Shown one piece after another: positions 55,227-64,000 of a DNA stretch of 64,000 nt. The notes under the pieces are model-generated. The model saw only the letters and a list, made by a program, of their open reading frames with translations. It did not search any database and was not told where the DNA came from. Location of the stretch: the NCBI GenBank assembly GCA_019054805.1, contig JAHQIY010000004.1:5642001-5706000 (forward strand), given 5' to 3'. The position numbers were made by a program, and so were the translations under genes. The first letter of the stretch is position 1; each line of letters starts with the position of its first letter. This DNA comes from Brachionus manjavacas (taxonomy: Eukaryota > Rotifera > Eurotatoria > Ploima > Brachionidae).

Positions 55227-55735
55227 TTATTCATTTAATCTTAAGCAAGAATTTTTTAAATCTCCGCGATTGCGATAGACCATATAATAAAAATGCGAAT
55301 TTTCTTCAAAAAAAATTCTTTGCATGGTTTTATCATTGCTATTTATTTTAGCCTTTCTTCTTGTTTTTTGTTTCCAGTGCTTTGCTGCGGCATTGCCAAG
55401 CTTTTGAAATTTGAAGCACTTGTCTGGCATTGTAATGAACCTCCATGCGGTTACTCTGATTCGGAAGTATCCAATCTTTATGTGTCCATCATTGATTTTT
55501 TGACTAAAATTCTCAGTGTTTGACATTTCTGCTTTGACAAGCTTTAGTTTAACACCAGTTGATTTTTGGATCATTCTGAGGGTATCGTCGATATCATAGC
55601 TTGATTTCAAGTAGCTGTTTGATCCTTGGGAGCTAATGTCAAAGTTGGTATCGACATTATGTAGAGTCAATTCGAATACCAATACTGACAATGTTTTAGG
55701 ACCATGTACTTGACTGAGCACATTCGTTTTAGGAC
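55227..55735 (-). mobile_element. retroelement ORF1/gag-like relic with degenerate zinc knuckle
   Basis: Open frame of 164 codons from 55721. It contains TGVKLKLVKAEMSNTENFSQ, INDGHIKIGYFRIRV and CFKFQKLGNAAAKHWKQKT. This follows the pattern of LINE ORF1 proteins just before the CCHC knuckle (G.IRIG..R.RV.PW...P..CFKCQ.FGH.A..C), but the second Cys is Phe and the His/Cys spacing is disturbed, so nucleic-acid binding by this knuckle is probably lost. It is followed on the other side by a separate retroposon tail. No partner ORF2 is adjacent. Confidence 0.65.
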
Positions 55736-55754
55736 TAGTTCATCATTTTTGTTG

Positions 55755-55960
55755 ATGATTATTTATTTATTTTATTTATTTGTTTTCTGTACCGAGCTAA
55801 AGCTCCTTCAGAATAAATTAAAAATAAAATAAAAAAATAAAATAAAAATAAAATTAAAGTTAATAAAATCAAATAAAAAAAAAAGAATCAAAATAGAGTA
55901 AATAAGCTAAAAAAATTAAAGTTGAAAAGACATAAATTGGAAAAGATTGTTTCATGTAAA
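55755..55960 (-). repeat. hairpin-tailed retroposon 3' end, best copy
   Basis: Minus sense: A/T-rich run, then TTCTGAAGGAGCTTTAGCTC, GGTACAGAAAACAAATAAAT and further AAAT units. Same end as LINE copy B (29190). The stem GAGCT/AGCTC sits immediately before the tail. Confidence 0.6.
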
Positions 55961-56806
55961 TATAAGTCTGCTTTTAAAAAGGGGGATTCATAAAATCATC
56001 AAATTATCGCCCATGTGGTGGTAACTGAAATAAATACTAATAAATATAAAAATAATAAAAAAATCGTTTAATTTCTTTAATAGCAATTTTATAACATTCA
56101 CATGCTGAAAATTTCATTAAATTACTCTTAATTTGTTAAAAAAAGTGATAAGTGAATTTATACAATTAAAATTAGTGATTAAAAAAGTATTGGCTAAATT
56201 AATCACAAGCTTTGATAATTTTGAATTCAAGTTTTAAATTTAAATTTCGAAAAAATATAGAAAAATAAAAAAAAATTTTATTAAATAACGCAAATCCAAA
56301 TAGAAATTTTATTGAATAAAAACAATTTATTTAAAAAATGATCGAAATTAAGGAACCCAGTCAATCCAAAAGTAATGAATAATCAATGATTCTTTAAACA
56401 ATCATTATGAAATCATTGAAAAATTAATTATTTGAAGAAATTTCGAGGAAAAATTTTATTTAAGATTTTCTCCTTAAAAAATGATTACAAAATCATCTAA
56501 ATATTGTGCGAAAAAATCATAAGAGCTTGAGCTATTACCATAGTAAATTTTTAAAAAATGTTTTATTTTGTTTAACTGTTTATTAATCGAATATTAATAA
56601 ACAAATAATTAATTCAATTTCGATAAATTATTATGTTTAAAATTTAAAGTTTTATTTTATTTTGTAATTTTTCTTATAAATTTATTTTAAATTTTTAAGT
56701 TTTGTTTTCACCTATTCCATCGGTTTTGTATCAAATATTCAATTAGTAAATTAAATATTATTAAGTAATAATTAAATGATTTTGAATTTTTTTATTGATA
56801 ATTAAA
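55961..56806. other. AT-rich intergenic stretch
   Basis: Downstream of fumarase (minus). No coding or repeat signal beyond AT-rich sequence; TTTATT strings near 56790 could be minus-strand AATAAA signals. Confidence 0.4.
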
Positions 56807-58441
56807 TTATTTTGGTGAAAGCATCTCTTCGAGTCTAACCCAAGAATCAAACTGTTCACTTGTAACAAAGCCAAGCTCTATTGCTGTTTCTTTCAAAGTT
56901 TTGTCTTCTTTGTATGCTTTTTTGGCAATCTGTGCAGCTTTGTCGTAACCAATTTTTGAATTAAGAGCGGTTACCAGCATCAAGGATTCCTTGGTATACA
57001 AGTCCAAGCGTTTTTCCATTGCTTTTATTCCAACAACACAGTATTTATTAAACGAACATATAGAGTCGCTTAATAATCTAACAGATTGTAAGACATTTCG
57101 AGCAATTAAAGGTTTGTAGACATTTAATTGAAGATGCCCATTAGCTCCTCCAAAGCTAACTGCAACATGGTTGCCCATTACTTGGGCAGCTACCATAGTC
57201 ATAGCTTCGCACTGAGTTGGATTCACTTTACCTGGCATTATTGAACTTCCCGGCTCATTTTCCGGAATGCTTAATTCAGCTAAGCCGCATCTTGGTCCAC
57301 TGGATAATAGTCTGATATCATTTGCTATTTTATGCAAACTAACGGCTAGTGTATTCAATGCACCACTCACTTCAACTAAAGTGTCATGGGTCGCCAGAGC
57401 TTCGAATTTATTCTCAGCTGGTCTAAATTCAAGGCCAGTTAGCATTGAGATTTCCTTGCAGCATTTTACATCAAAACCGACTCGAGTGTTTAAGCCAGTG
57501 CCGACAGCAGTGCCTCCGATTGCGAGCAAATAGAGTCTTGGCAAAGTAGCATTCAACCTTTCGGTGGAAAATTTGATTTGTTGAGCAAATGCTGAGAATT
57601 CTTGTCCGAGAGTCATTGGAACAGCGTCTTGCATGTGCGTTCTACCGATCTTGATCATTTTGGTAAATTCATCACTCTTTTTGGACAAACTGTTGAGCAA
57701 CTCGTCCAATCTTGGAAAAAGTTTTTCGTTTAGCTCCAACGCTACAGCGATATGCATCGCTGTCGGAAATGTGTCATTAGAACTTTGACTCATGTTCACG
57801 TGATCATTTGGATTGACCATTTTTGAACCCAGTTGTCCTCCCAAAATCTCAGTGGCTCTATTACCGATAACTTCGTTTACGTTCATGTTCGTTTGAGTTC
57901 CTGATCCAGTTTGCCATATTGACAAAGGAAATTGGTCTGGAGATAATTTTTGATCTATCACTTCTTCGGATGCCTGGATAATGGCATTCGCTTTTGGCTC
58001 ATCAAGACCGTATGTTTGATTAGCTTTGGCAGCAGCTTTTTTCAAAATACCAAACGCTTTGATAATCGGAATCTAGAATTTAATTTTAAGAATAAATTAT
58101 TCTCATTTGAAAATAATTGAATTTTTTTTATAAAATTAAAATTTAGAATTTCAGCAATCCTTACCGGCATTCTCTCATACTGGTCTCCTATGTTGAAGTG
58201 AATAAGAGAACGAGCAGTGTTTGCACCGTAGTATTTGTCGGCTGGTACTTTAATTTCACCGAAACTGTCTCTTTCAATGCGAAATTGATCCATTTTTAGA
58301 AAATTAGTAGTGGTTATTGGCCTAATTTGTTTGACTGAAAAGAAAAAATTGAATTTATAAACTGAGTAAATATGTGGTAATAATACAGGTTCGGTAATGA
58401 TTGACAATTCCTTTAAATTGAACTCTTCTGTAAGAGCTCAT
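56807..58441 (-). CDS. FH: fumarate hydratase (class II), probably mitochondrial and cytosolic
   Basis: Tricarboxylic-acid-cycle enzyme that converts fumarate to malate; a homotetramer. Exons 58387-58441, 58165-58334 and 56807-58072 give 497 codons in phase. Class II hallmarks: [31 protein letters not shown], the [10 protein letters not shown] motif and the signature [17 protein letters not shown]; it ends EEMLSPK. The first exon gives an Arg-rich, acid-free leader ([18 protein letters not shown], then [13 protein letters not shown]), a good mitochondrial targeting peptide. The internal ATG at 58293 begins [13 protein letters not shown], which lines up with the start of the cytosolic form in other animals. 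One gene could therefore supply both compartments. Without the leader exon the length is 464 residues. The 52-bp intron 1 (GT..CAG) is inferred. Confidence 0.93.
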
Positions 58442-59577
58442 TATTAGAATACAAAATTTAGGCATTTTTAATTTAAGATTAATTTAGTTTTTTAGTAAGA
58501 TTTTAGGGAAATTTTTGGCATATTTTTAGCTATATAAAAATAGACTTTCATTTTTTTTCAAAGTGGCTACAGAATTAAAAAAAGATCTATATGGCTTACA
58601 AAGAGTTGACACATGATCAAGCGAAAGAAAATTCTGAATCGGATTTTTTTCTGTGTAAGAACTCGATTTATTATAGCGTTTTTAAAATTTTTGAAATGTT
58701 TGAAGTTTAAGCGTTTTAAAATTTTCTCTTCTTTGTGAAAAATTATAATAGCTAGATGTAATTTTTTTCTAAATGTCACGTTCTTGATTCAACAAAAAAC
58801 ATGTATTAGAATTAAATCAACTTTTTTGAACTTATCGAAATTACAAAATATTTTATTAAATTTTTTTTTCCAAATTCAATTTTTTTTTGATTTTGAAAGC
58901 AATTTTTTAATTTATTTCAAAGTTAAAAAGAATATTTTTTTTAAGTAAGACTTATAATCTTGCTGATATAATTTGTCAGCCGAATTTCAAAAATTAAGGC
59001 TTTAAAATCATAATTTTTAAATTATTTAAATCAAATTCTCGTGATTATAGAACCTAAATTTTAAAAATTGGGCTGACAAATTATATCAGCTATGATTTTA
59101 GATTAATTATATTTAATTAAAGTAATATTATTTCATTAATTTAAAAAAAAAACTTTCGTCAGATTTTACAGCTTATTCTAAGGAATAAGGAATTAAGGAA
59201 TTTTTGAAAATCATATCGGCATGTAATAGGTGAGTCAAAATACAATCAAAATTTTAATGATCATAACAAAATTTTTCATTTTATAAGTAATAATAAAAAA
59301 ATAATTTCTTATTTTTAATTTTATTAAATTTAAATTATGCTAAACTAAATAATACTAAAAAATATGTATATATGTTTAAGGGATCAAATTATTCTCTTAC
59401 TTGAGCAAACATTATTTGAAAAATCTCAGTTATTAAGGCGCTCAAATATTCAATTCGGACTAATTACTAGTCTATTCTTTAAAATATTAAATTTTATTTA
59501 AAATAATAATATTAAAAAAATTTAACAACACGTAATTGTTTTGCCTACTATTTGAAATTAGCATTTTCAAAAATCCA
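58442..59577. other. divergent intergenic region between fumarase and ZIP7
   Basis: 1.1 kb separates the two divergent starts. It holds a 129-bp element with perfect 20-bp inverted ends (listed separately) and otherwise AT-rich sequence. Both promoters should lie here, but no motif is distinct. Confidence 0.4.
58962..59090. repeat. MITE-like element with perfect 20-bp inverted ends
   Basis: GCTGATATAATTTGTCAGCC at 58962-58981 is the exact reverse complement of 59071-59090. The arms are separated by 89 bp of AT-rich sequence. A 20-base perfect inverted repeat is far beyond chance even in AT-rich DNA. No protein coding. No clear target duplication, although TA follows the right end. Confidence 0.75.
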
Positions 59578-61013
59578 ATGGCCATGATCAAATTTGGACC
59601 AAAGATAGCCTTCTTTGTGGTATTCTATTTGGCATTAATTAATTTGTATGCATTTTCTATGGAACATGATCATCATGAACACGAGCATTTAGAAAAACCA
59701 TCTTTTAAATACTCAAGAGAAGCAAATGAACCAAAAGCAAGTCAAAATCATCACCATCAGCACGGCCACGTACACAGTCATGGGCATTCCCACGATGAAA
59801 TTCACGGTCACGAACATAATCATGGATCTCATGGACACTCTCACGAAGATCATCACCACAATCATGCACATGGCCATAAAAATCATGGTCATTCTCATGA
59901 CGATCATCATGGTCACAGTCACGATAATCACGAAACTCAACATCATGGTCATTCTCATGAAACCAGTCAGAAAAATAAACGATCACCCAAAGATGTAAAT
60001 TCGAGAGACAAATTTAGCATTGCTTTGAATGCATGTCTTTCAACAGTTTTGATCAGTATAGCACCTTTTGTTCTGCTATTTTTTATACCTTTAAAAAACA
60101 ACAATATTGAAAATCAATCATTGTTGAATGTCCTTTTAGCTTTTGCATCCGGAAGTTTGTTGGGAGATGCATTTTTACACTTAATTCCTCATGCATTGCA
60201 TCCTCATGATCATCATGAAGAAAATCATTCCCATTCGCATGAAGAACATGATCATTCAGCTCAAACAGCTGTTGGTCTGTGGGTTTTGGCAGGAATTTTG
60301 GCATTTCTATTTGTAGAAAAGATTGTGCGAAATATTAAAGGAGACGGTCACGCTCATTCTCATGGTCATTCACATAAAAAAGAGAGTGGTGAGGAAAAAT
60401 CTGAGCAAAACAAAAAACATAACAAGAAAAATGAAAAAGAAGAACCCAAAGAAATCGCAGAGGGTAAAATGAGTATAACAAATATTTTTAGTGAAATTTA
60501 ATATTTTTAAGATATTAAAATTGCTGGTTATCTAAATTTGGTCGCTGATTTTGCTCATAATTTCACTGATGGTTTGGCTATTGGAGCTTCTTTTTTAGCA
60601 GGACATAATTTAGGCATTGTGACTACACTAACAATTCTTTTTCACGAGGTTCCACATGAAATTGGTGATTTTGCCATCTTGATTCAATCAGGCTGCTCAA
60701 AAACCAAAGTATTTTAGTTTATTTTTGTTTTAATAATATTTTATTTTATTCTTTTAAGGCCATTTATTTGCAATTAGTCACCGCTTTAGGTGCTCTAAGC
60801 GGAACAATTTTGAGTTTATTTTTTGAATCGGCAATGAGTGGTATTGCCACATCATGCATATTACCTTTCACAGCTGGAGGCTTCATTTACATTGCCACTG
60901 TTTCGATCATGCCCGATTTAAGAGAAAGTCCTAGTTTAAAACAGTCCATTAAAGAAATTATTGCATTGATTGCAGGAATTTCGATGATGGTAGTGATTGT
61001 TTTCATGGAATAG
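59578..61013 (+). CDS. SLC39A7: ZIP7/Catsup zinc transporter (SLC39A7)
   Basis: ER/Golgi zinc exporter to the cytosol. Exons 59578-60463, 60512-60708 and 60759-61013 give 446 codons in phase (human ZIP7 has 469). Signal/first hydrophobic segment [19 protein letters not shown] long His-rich luminal region of HGHSH-type repeats spans about residues 30-135. Membrane segments begin near residue 150 ([37 protein letters not shown]). A second His-rich loop follows. The transport core is [16 protein letters not shown] (HNxxD) and [20 protein letters not shown] (HExPHE), and the last helices carry [17 protein letters not shown]. The HEVPHEIGD string is the LIV-1 subfamily signature. The ATG at 59578 is chosen because upstream frame codons lack ATG. 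Likely regulated by luminal phosphorylation, as known for the family, but not visible here. Confidence 0.95.
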
Positions 61014-61386
61014 AGAAATTTTTGAATTTTTTCAGCATGCGTTTTTTGTGGTATGGTTTTAAATAGATTTACTAAAATGATAGTTTCAAACTTTATCCAA
61101 TATTTAACATTCAAGTCAATTTTATTTTAATTTAGTTAAAAATTGTTAAGTTAGCAAAAAATTAGATCAAAATGGCTTTAAATGTTGTTTTGTAAGATCA
61201 AGGATTTGAAGTCTGTTCTCAAGTAAATCATTTATTTTTATTTTATTTGTTTTGATAGCTTTGAAATAAAATTTTTTTTAAATTTTATATTTGTTTTAAT
61301 TCTAGTCTATGACAAAAAAATATAAAGAAAAATGAATAAAAGCTAATTCATTATAACAATATTCTTTTATTGATGAGTATGAAACT

Positions 61387-61503
61387 ATGAAATGTTCTTG
61401 CTGAAAAGCTGAGATCAAGTTTGGATTGAAGTACCATGGTAAAATTTTTCAATGTAGAAATCAGAAATGTCAAAATTACTTTACTTCTAAGATATTAACG
61501 AGA
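61387..61503 (+). mobile_element. possible transposase zinc-ribbon relic
   Basis: Short frame MKCSC, stop, KAEIKFGLKYHGKIFQCRNQ, KCQNYFTSK. The CxC..(20)..F.CRN.KC.NYFT pattern recalls the N-terminal zinc ribbon of ISXO2/Merlin-like transposases. It is tiny and broken, so low confidence. Confidence 0.25.
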
Positions 61504-61736
61504 TAAATTGATAAAAACAGATACTTTTGAAACCTTATTTTAAAATTCATTAAAATAAAATTGAAATTCTGAAGAAGATTTGATCCAAGTATTGATTTCA
61601 ATGCTTTTGATACTTTTCTTTAATTAAGGCATTTTATTTTAAAAAATTGATTGACTAGCTGAATATTAAGTTTCTAGTCAATTTTTTTGTATGTAATTGA
61701 TAATTTGTTTATTGCTGACTTTAAAAAAAAATAAAA

Positions 61737-62436
61737 GGTTTTTCCTAAAACCCGGATCCAGAAATCCGGCACCAGATTTTTCTTTACTAAAATACGGATT
61801 TTTGAATAAATTAACAAACACTGACTTTTGACCAGAATTAAAAAAAAAATTTAATTTTTATTTACATTATCGACACAAAACAAAATTGAGGAAATTTACT
61901 AAATAAAAATTAGATTAACTTTTATTTAATTTTATTTGATTAAACATTCCCAATTTTTTGTTATCATTAGAAAAAAAATATAAAGTCATCCATAGTTTGG
62001 TTTTATTAACACGTCAGTGTGTATGTGTAATTCAGGATCAAATCTGTCAATAGAACATAAGCTTTTTCAGCGCTTAAAACTTAAGAATTTATTTTATAGA
62101 AATTTATAAAAAAAATAAAGCTGAAGTCTTTCATTTTACAGTTAAAAGGAAAAATAAAAATTATCTAAAACGTTTTGAGAAAAAACTCGTTTACAAAAAA
62201 ATTAATACATGACTAATGAAATTATTTCAATATTTTGACAATACATTTTATACCCAAGTTTTTAAATATATGCGTTTTTTAAAATAATTATTCAAAATAA
62301 TGTATTAGAATAATATTAAAAGTTTTTTTAATATTTATGATCTGGATCTGTGATTCAGAATCCTAATCCGGGTCAAGAGTCCGCCTGTTGAAAATCCGTG
62401 TCTGAGAAAATCCGGATTTGGGTTTTTGAAAAAACC
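61737..62436. repeat. 700-bp MITE-like element with imperfect inverted ends
   Basis: Left end GGTTTTTCCTAAAACCC (61737) and right end GGGTTTTTGAAAAAACC (to 62436) are inverted copies with mismatches, each next to ATCCGG-containing sequence. TAAAA flanks both ends (61732-61736 and 62437-62441) as a possible five-base duplication, though it is low-complexity. No coding sequence of note inside. Confidence 0.45.
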
Positions 62437-63861
62437 TAAAAAAAAATTTTTTTTAATTTTCAGCCTTTTTGTACTTTTTATTTTATTTCGTCTCGATCCC
62501 GATAACTCGATTATTAGAGATATCGTTTGAAAAATACCAACACCAGTATCAGGTATCAATATAGGTACGTTAGTATTTTTTCTTAAATTGGATAAAAAAC
62601 TTAATAATCAGCAAGTCAATCAATTTTATTATAAAAATTTATTTATTAAGAAAATTAATAAAGTATTGAAATCATTTCTTCGATACTTTTAGTATTATCA
62701 ATTTGGTAATAATTCTTTTTTCAAATGGTAACATTTTTTTGACTGGTTCTAGGTTTTTTTTTCAAAAGTTTTTTAAAGTATCGGTTTCGATACCTTATAC
62801 CATCAAGTTAAGTAAATTTAAGATTGTAATAGAAATCTTGATTAATTAAAAATGAACGAATTAATTGATTAATATTTGAAAAACTTAAATTTAAATTTTT
62901 TTTACTAAAAAAAAAATTTTTGTGCGAAAAAAATTCATACTTTGCAAAAATCAATTGTTTGAATTTAAAATTTTTAAATGCCTGATTAAACAAAAAATAA
63001 TGGAAATTTTATTAATTTCCTATTATTCTAGAATCAATTGATATTCAAAAAATTAATTTAATAAACTATTCTTATTTTGTTTTACTAATATTTTAAAGAT
63101 AGTAGCAAATTATCTTATATAAAAAATTTAGACAATTTTATTTTTAAATGTATTTTTAGAAAATATTGCGTGAAAATTTTCATATGAAAGGCTCATTTGA
63201 CTAATTTTGGATTTAAAAAAAAATCGCATAAGACGCAATTAAATTTTTTAATATAGAATCGCTTTTTTTTACATATTTTAAGTATAAAACTATCAGTCTG
63301 AATTTATTTTAGAATTTTTGAAAAATTTTTCCTTTTGAATTTATTTTGAAAAACGGTATATACTTAAAAATTATTACGGAAAAAAAATATCATTATTCAT
63401 GGTAATTTTAGAAAAGAAACGAGTCCTCAGTCTTTTATGTATAAATTTTTTTTTGAAAGATTTTCGGAATTTTAGCCATTTAAAAATTTTAAACAGAAGA
63501 CTAAATTAAAATTTGAGTTTATAATAAAATGTGTGAAATTCTTTTTAACAGCCTTTTATCAAGCTTTTTAGATAAAAAGAGTGTTAATAACCCCAAGAGC
63601 TTCTAGCGTAGATAGACTATTTTAAGTTTTTTCGATTAATTTTTAGTAAAATAATAGGTTTTAGTTTTAAGTTGTTTTTCATGTTTCTATCTTGATATTT
63701 TCCTTGATATATTTGCAGAAAAAATTGAATTTGAAGTAAAATTTATTTTTATTAATCAATGAAAAAATTCCTGAAAAATTTAGATTATTTTTATTTACTT
63801 CAAAAAAGCTATTTACAAAATATTCATAACTAATCGGCTTATTAGTTATTTAAATAAGTGT
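62437..63861. other. AT-rich intergenic stretch
   Basis: No gene, RNA or repeat that I can support. Confidence 0.4.
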
Positions 63862-63993
63862 TTAAGACTCTTCCATTTCAACTTCTGGAATAGAGTATTT
63901 GTCACGTTTAGTATGAGTTTCTGGCTTAACATCTTCATCCATTTCCTCGTTGGTTTCGGGCGATTGGTCTTTTTTGGATCGAGATTTTGACAT
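63862..63993 (-). CDS. acidic/basic low-complexity protein, C-terminal exon or small ORF
   Basis: Minus frame with ATG at 63993: MSKSRSKKDQSPETNEEMDE, DVKPETHTKRDKYSIPEVEM, EES and stop. The frame stays open to the right edge, so it may be the last exon of a longer gene or a complete 43-residue protein. Composition (basic head, acidic tail) resembles small nuclear proteins, but no family is recognised. Confidence 0.4.
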   Translation of the reverse strand: MSKSRSKKDQSPETNEEMDEDVKPETHTKRDKYSIPEVEMEES

Positions 63994-64000
63994 GTGTGTA

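Noticed and set aside
59705-59998. His/Asp-rich and Met-rich frames on both strands in the ZIP7 gene
   Set aside because: Other-frame readings of the CAT/CAC-rich histidine repeat.
62335-62559. 74-codon minus frame
   Set aside because: Overlaps the right end of the MITE-like element and lacks any domain.

Overview
The window is a piece of an animal (metazoan) nuclear genome. It is very AT-rich, has many short spliceosomal introns (mostly 34 to 165 bp, GT..AG), and carries a load of decayed LINEs, tRNA-derived SINEs, Tc1/mariner-type relics and foldback elements. Animal origin follows from the gene set: NOP14, CPEB, EDEM2, WDR6, a ZIP7-type zinc transporter, a PLAAT/H-rev107-like protein and a PDZ-DH-PH protein. 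Base composition, tiny introns and repeat style would suit a monogonont rotifer or another small AT-rich invertebrate, but that is inference.

Layout. 0-3.5 kb: most of NOP14 (minus; 3' end runs off the left edge). 3.8-5.75 kb: Tc1/mariner relic and a LINE fragment split by a nested SINE insertion. 6.5-8.1 kb: an intronless flavin monooxygenase (minus). 8.1-13.6 kb: gene-free, short retroposon tails. 13.6-21.1 kb: a six-exon PDZ-DH-PH gene whose last, large exon is far more GC-rich than everything around it. 21.1-30.8 kb: gene-poor repeat territory with a foldback element, a Ginger-like DNA transposon relic with matching target duplication, SINEs and LINEs. 30.8-34.2 kb: compact cluster of a two-PDZ protein (minus), CPEB (plus) and a single filamin-like domain ORF (minus). 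37.3-40.4 kb: EDEM2. 40.5-51.2 kb: WDR6, with several transposon remnants in its 4.3 kb fourth intron. 51.3-54.5 kb: a PLAAT/LRAT-family gene (minus), convergent with WDR6, with a LINE reverse-transcriptase fragment in an intron. 56.8-58.4 kb: fumarase (minus). 59.6-61.0 kb: ZIP7/Catsup (plus). 61-64 kb: MITE-like element and the end of an unknown acidic protein at the right edge.

The genes are ordinary housekeeping and regulatory genes with no obvious shared pathway, although EDEM2 (ER glycoprotein disposal) and ZIP7 (ER/Golgi zinc export) both serve the secretory pathway. I rebuilt the exon structures by hand from splice sites; where I call a model complete, its coding length is a multiple of three and its exon phases agree. 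I found no clearly novel multi-gene system. The most notable items are the LRAT gene with a degenerate second LRAT-like half, the PDZ-DH-PH gene with a degraded GEF motif and unusual composition, the Ginger-like relic, and several perfect or near-perfect foldback structures.
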